Positions 1 through 10,218 of a stretch of DNA of 64,000 nucleotides are shown here, one piece after another (position 1 is the first letter of the stretch; every line of letters begins with the position of its first letter). The notes under the pieces were generated by a model. It had not been told where the DNA came from and did not search any database. It was given only the letters and a program-made list of their open reading frames with translations. Both the position numbers and the translations under genes were made by a program. This DNA is from Epithemia pelagica (Eukaryota; Bacillariophyta; Bacillariophyceae; Surirellales; Surirellaceae). The DNA lies in NCBI GenBank assembly GCA_946965045.2, contig OX337228.1, forward strand, positions 4,092,001-4,156,000. Reading direction: 5' to 3'.

Positions 1-226
1 CTGCTCCTCGTGGCGTTGCATCGTCTTGATGATCGTAGCGAAAGCTGCCTCCTTTTACGGCTGCCAGTTCTCCGGCGCCACCTGTTACAACCATAGACCG
101 TGGAGTCGGCTTGTTATTGTGGGCGGCCGTGGAATTCACAATCGTGGGAGGATCATCGCGTGTCACAATGCCGACGTTCTGCGCTCGGCCTTCCGGTGGG
201 TCAAACGATGCCGACTTCCGAACCAT
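1..226 (-). CDS. 5' part of an unrecognised gene, runs off the left edge
   Basis: An ATG at 226-224 on the minus strand opens a frame of 75 codons with no stop to the window edge. A TAA lies three codons upstream in the same frame, so this ATG is the first possible start. The peptide begins MVRKSASFDPPEGRAQN and is rich in Pro, Thr, Ala and Gly, as in a disordered N-terminus or a targeting region. No domain is visible. It is head-to-head with the SET gene at 822, so the roughly 600 bp between them would be a shared promoter. The call rests only on frame openness and position. Confidence 0.45.
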   Translation of the reverse strand, partial: MVRKSASFDPPEGRAQNVGIVTRDDPPTIVNSTAAHNNKPTPRSMVVTGGAGELAAVKGGSFRYDHQDDATPRGA

Positions 227-821
227 GGTATTTTAAACTGTAACGTGTGTATCGGCTTGTTGTTGCTGTGTGATCCTACCCTTGTCAGTGGGCTGCACAA
301 AGTGCATCAACACCAGACCTTGCTCAATTGGAGCTACGCACTATACAGCGTGGATCTCTTCCTTCTTCGTTCGCTACTCGCTACATGGATCTTCTCTACT
401 GGATCGTCGACTTTTGTTGGGTACGAAAAAAGGTGGCTCAGTCGGCGTGCACGGGAGCGCTGACATATCATTCAAATCAATATCTGCGTAACATATATAT
501 TTATAATGTCGCGCGCCTCTTCCATTTAAAGAGCGCTACGCACCCATATTTTAGTAGTCCGTCCGTACTTCGTTCCGTAAACTACCAGTCATTCGGTGGT
601 GGTGGCAAAAGGTACCCTCGCCCTCGATCTTTTTGCCGTTTCGCGTTGAGTCGTCGAAAACAAGATCGACATTGAGACGACAACCAAACGAAGGACGACC
701 ATATCCCTCCAAAGATAAGAGAGTGGAAAGATCAGACTGAGAGAGAGAGAAAAAAGGTGGAAGATCATATTCAGTTTTATCCTTGTGTCGAAAAGCTGTT
801 GAAAGGTGCAGGGTTTGCGTC
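227..821. promoter_or_regulatory. Putative bidirectional intergenic region
   Basis: About 595 bp separate two divergent start codons. There is a short GA-rich run around 737-755 (gagagagagaga followed by a run of A). I see no clear core promoter element and no convincing ORF; the frames open here are short and not protein-like. The 5' UTRs of both neighbours presumably lie inside. Confidence 0.35.
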
Positions 822-3800
822 ATGTCCTTTTCGACGTCGGGCAGTGTGTTACCGCAACGTGATCAAACCACCAAAGACGCTGCAATCTCAAGATGGGGTC
901 CCAAAACTGACGAACCACCAAGAGAACAGGCAATAAGAATGGAGAGGTCTCCCAATACCAGCGACTTTGAGGATCTGGAACCTCTGGATGTCGAAGCCAA
1001 GGCTTCCCTTTTGGGTGCGACAACCAATGCAACCACGGCCGAACAATCTACCAAACCTCACGACGAAGATCCATTCCGAGAAAACAACATGCCTCCCACT
1101 CCACTGGATCTCTCCAACACTAACAATGCAGACCAGCCTTCGCGAAAGCGAAAGAATCCGTCACCACGGACGCCTCCGTCCAGTTCGACCGTCAAGAACG
1201 ACATTCCCACCACATGCGCGGTGGTACCTGGCAAGGCGATTCCAATAGAAAAATATTTGGCAGATTTTCGCCTACTAGAAGAGGTAGAATGGGGACCCCG
1301 CCGCGACGAAGATGGCTATGATTCCGATCAACCCTTGGCGCCTCGGCCCAAAACACGCCATACGGAGGAAATATGCAACTGTCATACACCACCGGCTGGT
1401 CAAAAATGGACCTGCCGTAGTGATGATTGTATCAACTACGCATGTCGTGAAGAATGTAGAAGAATTAACTGCATCGAGAAGTGTGGCAATCAACGATTAT
1501 CCCGACGAGAATTCAAACAGGTCGAGGTTTTTGATGCTGGACCAAAGGGATATGGACTCCGTGTTTTGGAGGATTGTGTCAGGGGTGATATAATCCAAGA
1601 GTACACTGGTCAGGCCGTTCGGGAAAGCTCCCTCGCGAAGCTCTTTCGTTCCTATCAGCAAGAGCGTCGGCTCTATATCATGGCACTCGATGACAAGGTC
1701 TTTCTCGATGCTAGAAAGGCTGGGGGCTTGGCCCGCTTTATCAACCACTCGTGCAATCCCAATTGTAAAGTCGAAAAGTGGAGGGTCAAAGGCATTTACC
1801 GGGCAGCTGTCGAAGCACTGCGTGACATCAAGGCAGGGACAGAGCTCACCTTTGACTACCAATGGAGCCGAAAGATTGGGCGTGCTCCGACCAAATGTTA
1901 TTGCGGCGAACCCAACTGTCGAGGCACCCTCGAAATTAGCCGGTCGGTCGAAGAAGTGCAATTAGAACGGCTTCTTTCGGGAAACTGGATCGCACCAAAA
2001 CACAAACGAGCTGATGAACGGATTGTAAACCGCACTATTCGTATTCAACAGAGACCGCCTAGTCACAAAGAAGGGCAGGACAACCCGGAACCCTTTTATT
2101 CCGTCGCCGAAATCACAGACTACAATCATGAAACCAAACTACATCGAATTTTGCATGCTGACTTGGAAGAGCGATGGGAAGATCTCAATGGGGGTGAATT
2201 TGAATGGATGCTTTTGGATGAAGAACTTAGCCCTTCGCGGGCCAACGCCATTGCTCGGAAAAAAGCTCCTTCCTACGCTGGGCCTTCTTCGACAACGTCT
2301 TCTATGGACCATGCGACCAAAGTCAACTCTGGAGGAGGAAGTCTCTTGACGGCCTTCTCATCCAGAGAGAAAAACCAGAATGAGCATCTCTTTTACCTTT
2401 ATATCCAAACACCCATTAAAGAAGCCATGTTTACACAATCCAACAGCTTGAAAGAACGGGTAGAACGCAATTGCCAAGTGTCTATTACGTTACAACAACA
2501 AGCTCGACCACCCCTGCCCTACAATACTGACGATCCTGAAGATGTCACCAAGTTTGCCGCTTTGGATCAATCCTTCGATGGGACTGTTTGGAAAATTTCC
2601 ATATCTGGAAGCGACAAGGATGTTGCCAAAGCGCATGCTTCCCTTTCCAAAAATGTACAATACTGGCAAAAACGACAACAACAAAACGACGATCTACAAA
2701 AGACGCTGCCACTCCATGCAGTGGGGCAACCGGCAATGGTTTCGGGCGCCAGGGGTGATGAGTCCACTAAACTCACCGACGAGGTGATCCTTCCACGTGC
2801 AGTCGTCGACCTCTTCAAGAGGAAACTACCCTCTGTTCGAGAACGATGTCGCAATGTATCAATCCAAATTACACCGTCTGAAAGCAAATCAAAACTAATT
2901 GCTCGGTTACTGTTGGAAGGAAGCTTGCAAACGGACCTTCAGAATGCTCGAATACATATCCGTAATGCCATGATTGCCATATGCAAGGATTTGCCACAAC
3001 ATGATCCGCTCCCCATGGTCAACCTTGGAAATGGAGACAAAATTCCTCGCGATTTTGGTTTTTTGGGTGGGTCGCTTTCCAAGGAAGAGTTTGAATCGTT
3101 GCTCCAGAACAGCAGCATGGCTTTAGGAAGGAATGCGTCGGTTCCAAACGGTCATGGCGCCATTGGACCATCCGACCCTGCAACAGCGGTAATTCGTTCC
3201 AAACAAAAGGAGTTGTCGATGGCCTCTGAAGAGCTTCACCAATCACCTTTTTTCACGAAATTTGAGGCAATGTATGGCCCTCTCTGGATACAATCCGAAG
3301 ACGACATGGGCCGTATCAACGGCAAGAACCAATTGGTGGGCGACGCCACTACGACACAACAGCGCAAAGTCTACTTTGGGTGTGAGCCCAAGAATATAGC
3401 GTTGCGTTGGGCTCTGATTCACAAACGTGCACGTGACATCGTGAAAGGAGTTCGATATATCTACCTGGGATCCGATCATATCTATCTAAGATATCTGCAG
3501 CAAGGCAATTTTTTTGAGTTTGCGCTTCAAACAACGGGTGCAACAATTATGGTTGATCAATCGACCGGAAACCATTTAGTGGTGGATGGAACTTTAAAAG
3601 GCGCTGTGTTTGATGATTCTTTGCCATTACGTGTACAACGCATGACGCCAGTGGAACGAGCAGATCTTGCCGAGGAGCTTTTGGTACTCCAAATTGAAGT
3701 GTACCGGGACCATTTTACTAGGCAGGAGAGTTGGATCTTTGGTCGTGATTGGACAACAATCAATTTTGTCGACGAAGAACCGGTACCAGACAACTTGAAG

Positions 3801-6530
3801 CAAATCGCCGCATCATTTGGTCAACTCGACATGCGGTCGGCTCCTCACAGTTGCATGGAGATCTCTGAGGTGGTCGCTCATCTGGATCTACCAAGTTCTG
3901 TGGCCGCCCATGCTGCCATTATCCTTTATCGATTCGTGGCAGTTGCCACCGATACGCAAATGAAAGCACGTGATTCTGTCTTGGCATGTGTGTTTATTGC
4001 AAACAAGGCACAAAAGATCAAAAGATGGAAACGACTAGAGGTCGTTCTTGAAGCAGGGTACAAGACATTTTACCCCGGCACTCATTTCGACTCCGAGAAG
4101 GAGGAAGTGGTTAAGCTACAGCAGAGAGTCCTAGCTGCAGAACAGGAATTGTTAACAACTCTCGAATATGACGTTTTTGTCAGAGGCATGGATTCATTGG
4201 AGGATGCCGTGACTCATAATGGAGGATTTGCAGATTCGGTTTTCAGTTTGGCGTTCTGTGGACAAGTCCTGGGGGCTGGGGCAAACTTGTGGCTCAAACA
4301 TGGTATTGAGTACATCTTTGCTGCTTCAGCAGCCGTTCTGAAAGCGGACCTAAAAAGGCTTGTCACAACTCTGGGGCTTATTCCAATCAAGGTGTCGACA
4401 ACGCTAGAATTGATTGCAGAAAACGCGAGATATGGAAAGCCAACCTGCGACAAAGTTCCATCAAACCCACTTCTGGAAGGCGATAGGACACGGCTAACAA
4501 AACACATTCCTCGAGTCACTCAATCGTGCAACCTCCTTGCTATTGAAATTGCACAAAATCAATCAACTGATCTCTCGTCGGACCGCCTCAATGACTTACA
4601 TGTGAGCAAATCTAACCTCTGTGTTGCAATAAGAGGGGTTTCACATCAGGTTGTTGTCGACCAGATTATTGACCGGTTAGAAGGAATTGAAATGGAAAGT
4701 GGGTGTCTAATGTTTCTATGTCCGTCCGCTTCGGTTCCCCATACTGTCGACATACGAATCCGGGGTCCATGGCAGTCAGTTGCTATAGCAGACTTCCTTC
4801 TGAGGTCACATGAAGGAACTTCGTCCATTCCTTCTCTTGAAGAGGAAATGCATGAAGCATTCTCATTGAAAATACACGCGAAAACACGTGCTGGATTGGT
4901 TGATGCAAGAGAACTTTGTACATCGAATGGGTGGGGAGGGACCCTGAATCCACTTGGAAACAAAGACCATGTCGAGAAACAACTCGGAGGGAAAAGCTGT
5001 CTCGCTGGCAAACTGTCATCCAATGCACTCAAAGTATCAGGTTTGAGATGGTGGATCCGGCGGACGAAGGGGTTATCCTCAACAGGGTCCATCACCGAAA
5101 TGCTCTCGACAAGAATTGGAGACGGCCATAAATTAGAAGATCTTTCTAAATTGGCTAAGTCTATGGAAGACGAAGATCTTTTCCCAGTGCTTGCATCCCT
5201 TGAGAAGACCAAATCCAAGAAGGATGCAGAAACGCAAAACACATGTCCTCATGTGGCAGTTTCCATGCAACGATGGCCATCAGAAAAAGTAAGCGCAAAG
5301 GAACAGAAACGGTCAAAAAAGTCAACAAAGAAATCCATGGAAATCGGTTTCTCTGCAGGTGCTCTCCAAGAGATGCAGCTTCTTACGATGTTACACAAGC
5401 TTGTACCTTCTCCCCATGGCCATCCAAATTTCATTCTTCCGGTTGGCATTGCAATCCCTCTGGGTGAAGAACAAACCGAACCCCCTCCAACCACATTTGA
5501 AGGTGACGACCCCATGTTCTCACTGTTCAAGACGACCCAGGAAAATGAATCTGCAGCATGGAAAGAAAAGAAAGTAAAGAGTTCGCCGCATTTGGTCTTT
5601 CAACCCTGTCCCTTTGTTCTTCAGCGTTTCTTGTCGCGGAAGAACAACGAAGTTGATCTTTTGGAAGCTTCGTCAGTCTTGTCGTCATGGTTCAACGACC
5701 TGGTATTGGCTCTTGTGCACTGCCATTCAAACAATATCATCTTACGCAACCTTCAACCCGATCAAGTTATCATAGATCGCAGTGGCGTTGTGAAGCTGAG
5801 CAGTTTTTACCGGGCCACCGTACTTGGCGTGGAGGATCGCCGTCATCCCCCCACCATAAACAGTGTTCTCAAAGAAATAAAAAAGAAAGGAAGTTCGAAA
5901 AAGAAGGACGAAGACGATGACGTATCAATTAATCCTTTTGTACCACCAGAGATTCTTCTTGGAAGTCCCAAGTTCACCAAAGAATCGGATGTGTGGGTCG
6001 TGGGATGTATCTTGGCAAATATTCTTTTGGGCAAACCACCGTTTGTTGGAAAGGACAAGCATTCGCTGCTCACATCAATGTACAAAATAGTTGGCATTCC
6101 AGGACCGGAAAACTTTGAAGGGGCAGTTCGGTTTCCAAACTTTGTTAAGCCTACGAAGAAGTACAAGCGTGGTGTGCAAAAAGCTATGGGGCACATGGTT
6201 AAAAGCGATTATGCTTCTAGATACATCAAGGCAATTGATCTTGTGTCGAGAATGTTACATTTGGATCCGATGGAGAGATGCTCGGCCAAAGAAGCGTTGG
6301 ATCATGAGTTTCTCCGAGAGCATCGGGAAAAGATCAAGGGAAGTACATTTCGCCAATCCTACGTCTCAGAGTGGATGGGACTGAAGAGTAGCATCGTTCA
6401 AAGCAGCAGATACTCAAACGGTGACTCAAATGCGCAATCCCAGAGGCGGAGAACACTTATGTTAGCGACGGCCACCGGAGGAGACAGCAATGATGAAAAC
6501 GAAGATGGACTATATAACTTTGAACTCTGA
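822..6530 (+). CDS. SET-domain histone methyltransferase fused to a cyclin box and a CDK-like pseudokinase
   Basis: One uninterrupted frame of 1902 aa starts at the first ATG (822-824); the open frame upstream begins only with TTG. Order of parts: disordered N-terminus; Cys-rich AWS at about 183-233; SET at 234-355 with the NHSCNPNC core at 308-315; post-SET CYCGEPNC from 359. This order is that of the SETD2/ASH1/NSD group (H3K36-type). Residues about 500-800 contain stretches that resemble KH folds (tentative). A cyclin box lies at about 1011-1135 (the pattern around LDLPSSVAAHAAIILYRF and KIKRWKRLEVV recalls transcriptional cyclins K/T/L). A CDK-like kinase fold lies at about 1475-1850, with VPPEILLGS and SDVWVVGCILANILLG near its end. 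The kinase is probably dead: HRD is LRN (N1643), DFG is SFY (S1661 to Y1663) and the VAIK lysine aligns with S1481. Inferred role: transcription-coupled histone methylation in the nucleus. Confidence 0.85.
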   Translation: MSFSTSGSVLPQRDQTTKDAAISRWGPKTDEPPREQAIRMERSPNTSDFEDLEPLDVEAKASLLGATTNATTAEQSTKPHDEDPFRENNMPPTPLDLSNTNNADQPSRKRKNPSPRTPPSSSTVKNDIPTTCAVVPGKAIPIEKYLADFRLLEEVEWGPRRDEDGYDSDQPLAPRPKTRHTEEICNCHTPPAGQKWTCRSDDCINYACREECRRINCIEKCGNQRLSRREFKQVEVFDAGPKGYGLRVLEDCVRGDIIQEYTGQAVRESSLAKLFRSYQQERRLYIMALDDKVFLDARKAGGLARFINHSCNPNCKVEKWRVKGIYRAAVEALRDIKAGTELTFDYQWSRKIGRAPTKCYCGEPNCRGTLEISRSVEEVQLERLLSGNWIAPKHKRADERIVNRTIRIQQRPPSHKEGQDNPEPFYSVAEITDYNHETKLHRILHADLEERWEDLNGGEFEWMLLDEELSPSRANAIARKKAPSYAGPSSTTSSMDHATKVNSGGGSLLTAFSSREKNQNEHLFYLYIQTPIKEAMFTQSNSLKERVERNCQVSITLQQQARPPLPYNTDDPEDVTKFAALDQSFDGTVWKISISGSDKDVAKAHASLSKNVQYWQKRQQQNDDLQKTLPLHAVGQPAMVSGARGDESTKLTDEVILPRAVVDLFKRKLPSVRERCRNVSIQITPSESKSKLIARLLLEGSLQTDLQNARIHIRNAMIAICKDLPQHDPLPMVNLGNGDKIPRDFGFLGGSLSKEEFESLLQNSSMALGRNASVPNGHGAIGPSDPATAVIRSKQKELSMASEELHQSPFFTKFEAMYGPLWIQSEDDMGRINGKNQLVGDATTTQQRKVYFGCEPKNIALRWALIHKRARDIVKGVRYIYLGSDHIYLRYLQQGNFFEFALQTTGATIMVDQSTGNHLVVDGTLKGAVFDDSLPLRVQRMTPVERADLAEELLVLQIEVYRDHFTRQESWIFGRDWTTINFVDEEPVPDNLKQIAASFGQLDMRSAPHSCMEISEVVAHLDLPSSVAAHAAIILYRFVAVATDTQMKARDSVLACVFIANKAQKIKRWKRLEVVLEAGYKTFYPGTHFDSEKEEVVKLQQRVLAAEQELLTTLEYDVFVRGMDSLEDAVTHNGGFADSVFSLAFCGQVLGAGANLWLKHGIEYIFAASAAVLKADLKRLVTTLGLIPIKVSTTLELIAENARYGKPTCDKVPSNPLLEGDRTRLTKHIPRVTQSCNLLAIEIAQNQSTDLSSDRLNDLHVSKSNLCVAIRGVSHQVVVDQIIDRLEGIEMESGCLMFLCPSASVPHTVDIRIRGPWQSVAIADFLLRSHEGTSSIPSLEEEMHEAFSLKIHAKTRAGLVDARELCTSNGWGGTLNPLGNKDHVEKQLGGKSCLAGKLSSNALKVSGLRWWIRRTKGLSSTGSITEMLSTRIGDGHKLEDLSKLAKSMEDEDLFPVLASLEKTKSKKDAETQNTCPHVAVSMQRWPSEKVSAKEQKRSKKSTKKSMEIGFSAGALQEMQLLTMLHKLVPSPHGHPNFILPVGIAIPLGEEQTEPPPTTFEGDDPMFSLFKTTQENESAAWKEKKVKSSPHLVFQPCPFVLQRFLSRKNNEVDLLEASSVLSSWFNDLVLALVHCHSNNIILRNLQPDQVIIDRSGVVKLSSFYRATVLGVEDRRHPPTINSVLKEIKKKGSSKKKDEDDDVSINPFVPPEILLGSPKFTKESDVWVVGCILANILLGKPPFVGKDKHSLLTSMYKIVGIPGPENFEGAVRFPNFVKPTKKYKRGVQKAMGHMVKSDYASRYIKAIDLVSRMLHLDPMERCSAKEALDHEFLREHREKIKGSTFRQSYVSEWMGLKSSIVQSSRYSNGDSNAQSQRRRTLMLATATGGDSNDENEDGLYNFEL

Positions 6531-6797
6531 CTTACTCATTCGCGTCGATAGTACAAGGTTTGGAACTCCACACATGGTCCTATGGTGATACTCGATACAT
6601 AGGTGCCGGGTGCTGGGGGAGTCCCAACTTCATAAATTTGTTGGTTTGGAGAGTGCATCAAAAATTAAGTTCATAGGTCGGGGAAATATATAAATATGGG
6701 AACGTCTTTTGCGATACTTCGTTTGTAAATTGTACATTTAAATAGAAGGAGCTGGAGCGATCGTTGTGTCCTTTAAACATGCTTATTTATCTTACTA

Positions 6798-9700
6798 TTA
6801 GAGATCTAACATGTGGCGTATGACTGCTTTTTGAACTTCCATTGGGTGATGATCTAAATCATGTGACCGAATATCGGCAATCTTTGCATCTCTAGTCGTC
6901 TGTGACAGTGTAATCTTATCCCTTTTTCGGGCATTTTCCATTACGAAGGCACGCGCCAAGCCACGGGACAGATATCCCCTAAGCTCTTGAATCTCTTCGT
7001 CTAGATCGACATCCGACCTGTGGAGTATGGACACTTGCATGAGGGTTTCCATCAAAACGCGGATTCCTCGCGAATCAAACGCCGAAACAGGATCCATGCA
7101 ATTGGGGTCCTGGCACTCCTCTTCCCTCAAAATTTCCTTTGCCACTAACAAAAGCAGCCACTGAAAGGACTTGAACAGCAACCGTCCTGCCGGTCCCTTG
7201 CGTTCTTCCAAACACGCAAGGATTTGCTTTGCCACCAAATTGTTATCCCTATCAATAACGAAAGCTTCAACCACTGCATGGATACGAAACATGACTTGAA
7301 CTTCCCTGCTTTCGGTCAAGAAGGAGGAGGATCCATATTGAGTCAAGTAATTTCGTAACGTGCTGGTGACTGCCGTTGTGTCGTTATAGGTTTCTCCATA
7401 GGACGTCGCTGCATCCTTGTTGCTGTTGCCACCTGTCAAAAGAGACAATAGGTTGCTTGTCGATACTGTACAAAAACTACAAAGGGTACGGTAACAAGAC
7501 CCTCGTCCTTCCACAACCACAGTAGCAGTGTCATCACCGCCAATCATCTTTACGCGACAGTCAATGCCTTGCAAGAGCCAGGAAATGGCAATACCGGGTT
7601 GTCCTTTTCCCTCCCAGTAGTGCCGATAGCGACATAATGCCACAGCTTCACAGGCTTCCACAAGTACCACGTTTCGATGAGCACCATTCCCACCACCTAC
7701 CCTGGCATTGTTACGAATATTCGTCATTGCACCAGAATTAACGTTGATGTCCATAGTGGCCTGAACTAGGTTCAAGACTTGTTGCGCCCCGGCATCGGAA
7801 TGTGGATCGTATCGATGCAACAACTGCTCCACGAAGGATAGAACTTCTTCCTCAGTGTCCGTGTCGTCCCCGTTGTCCTTATCGCCATTCACAATATAGG
7901 GAAGCAATAACTGGAGTGCTAGACTTGTGGCCGTATCCTTCTTGTCCGTCAAGGAGGATACAATGGCTTCGGCGGCTTGACAGAGAACCTCTGGTTGCCT
8001 GTAGCCCGCACCATCCGGTGACAAAATGTTAGCATCCAGGTACAAACTATGCATTACCGCCAGCTGTTAGCCAATTCAAGAAAAAACGAGTCAGAGTGAG
8101 AGAAATCATGAAAGAGGAGGGTACAGTACGACTTTCCCTTCTTTTTCTCTGGAATCGGGACTTACCAATGTGGCAGGTAGGGCAGCCCCTGAAGCCCCTC
8201 CCAACTGATTCAACACATGAAGACATTGACTGATTCGTCCTTCCATAATGTCCAAGAGAACTTGATCTCCGGCATCCATGAAACTCGTTGTTTCTGCGCC
8301 CTTGTCCAACCTTGTCGCAGCATGTTTAATGCATTTCATGGCCACGTCATGGGCATGTCGTGGTTTCAAATACGGTAATTGATACAACAATTTGGCACAC
8401 ATATGTTCGGCCCAACACGTCCAAGGAACATAGACCTTTTGAATCATGCGGGTTTCGTCCCCGCTAATCATCGTATCGTGATCTTCCTCATGCCAACGTC
8501 CCAACATAATTTTGAAAATGCGTTGCAATTGTGGAATGCGATTGGAGAGCCGAGTGATTGGATGAGTGGCCGAGGAAAGGACATGGACTTGAAGGTATTC
8601 TTGCCAGGTTGCGTGTTTCCGCATCGCTGCCTCCGGAACAAAGTCAACCGGAAAGTCCTCTCGAATGGTACGGGAGGAGTCCCCGCCGCCCCCTAGTTCC
8701 CAAAGACGATAATCGTGTTCCGATACACGCAATCCACGAACATACCAATCCACATTCACATTCCATTCGTCGTAGCCGTTAGTTTCGTCGTCGTCGTCCG
8801 GATCATCGTTGAGAAACGAGTGGTGATAGGGAGGAGGACAAAGTTGGTCATCGTATGCATCTGTTCGTCCTCCGGGAAGAGGCGCCAAAGACAAGAGTCG
8901 TTTCAAACTTGCAAACCCACGAACAAGTTCCAGGGCCGTGTTGTGAAGCGAAGTTTCATCGTCCTTGTCCTGAGTGTTATTTTCCATTTCTTGGCTCTGT
9001 TGATGCAACAAAGCCTTGGCCTGTTGGTACAAAGAGTGGCGTTGCAAGGCATCCCATGCTTGCTCCAGACACCCTCGCAATACACACGCTTCGACATAGG
9101 CCCAATACAAGGACCCGGACGAAGCATTGTCAAGAGGCATTGACGACTCGTAGAGTTCTGGTTGTGTAGCTTCTAGCATTTCAAGCCAATCGGCCTGGTG
9201 CAAGACCGGAGAATCGAAATGGTAGCGTAAGAAGCGAACCAATGGAGCTGTGACTGCACCGGGCATATGAAAGGCATCAGTTCCGCTAAAGGACAACCAC
9301 GGATTGCCAGTGATTATCGCCTTCTCCGCCGCGAGGGAGCGACCAGTCCACGGTGGAGACATGAGAAGTGGAAAAAAGATATCGGATAAATGTATCACTT
9401 GCATGGACAATTTCAAAAACTCTTGATTGCGATGTGATGTCACAGCACTGTCCTTCTCGTTGCCAGCCTCTACAGAATTTGGTCGGTCGTTTTGTTGTTC
9501 TTCCTTCTCCCACCCTTCCAAACACTCTTGAATGGCCTTCCGACAAGTCTCACTCAACATTCGATCTCCCTCACTGCGTAATTGGCAACCACCGCCATCT
9601 TGTTTGTACTCCTTGTGCGCATGGAGGATCTTGATCAAGGCCGCCAATTCGTGCGCATTGCAGCCCGATGCATCTGACCGAATGGTATTCATATCAAGAC

Positions 9701-9824
9701 CCAATGGTTGGGACCCATTGGCGTCCTTTCCATCTTTCCTCGGATCTTCGACAGGATCATATACCGTCAACTGGGCAGGACACCAGGGATCCCACGCTAA
9801 TAATCGCTTTCCTTGTCGCATCAT
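6798..9824 (-). CDS. NUP85: Nucleoporin of the Nup85 family (Y-complex scaffold), two exons
   Basis: Exon 1 runs 9824-8166 and exon 2 8063-6798, with a 102-nt intron (GTAAGT donor at 8165, CAG acceptor ending at 8064); the join keeps the frame (PATL then LAVMHSLYL). With this start the protein is about 974 aa. An in-frame ATG at 9953 would add 43 residues, but that stretch has intron-like signals and lies only 48 bp from a retrotransposon, so I prefer 9824. The motif around WAEHMCAKLLYQLPYLKP followed by DQVLLDIMEGRISQCLHVL matches the conserved helical core of Nup85, and ALCRYRHYWEGKGQPGIAISWLL matches its C-terminal half. Nup85 binds Sec13/Seh1 in the nuclear pore Y-complex. The 3' end converges on the SET gene with a 267-bp gap. 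Confidence 0.75.
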
Positions 9825-10000
9825 GGTGCGGCTGATTTTGGGTTGCGCGATTTTGTGTTCGGGCCATGCTGATTTTGGGGGGAGAAAGAATGTAAGATGG
9901 AAACAACGGGGCAATGATCCACAAAAAGATGAACTCACGCACCCCCTCTTCATGTACTGGTAGCATACATAGAAAATCGAAATGGAGCACGTCGACTATT

Positions 10001-10218
10001 TGTTGAAACCGATCAGTCTTCGTGCTGTACAGGCAACAAAGCTAAAGCAAATTTTTTTATAGATTACAAAGAGTGAGCACTAGATGTCTCCTTCGTTCGA
10101 CGGATCTTATGACCGCTTAGGGCCACATCTTGCCACTCCTCCACGTCAGTAGGATTCTTCATTCTTTGGTCGCTCTTAGCTCTTGGTTCCTGGCTCTGCT
10201 CCTGGTTCTGCTCCAACA
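10001..10218 (-). repeat. 3' LTR of Copia element 1
   Basis: 218 bp, TGTTG...CAACA, matching 15718-15935 at 215 of 218 positions. The last codons and the stop of the RT-RNase H frame lie inside it (stop at 10064). Its outer end is 177 bp upstream of the chosen NUP85 start codon, in the same orientation as that gene. Confidence 0.95.
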
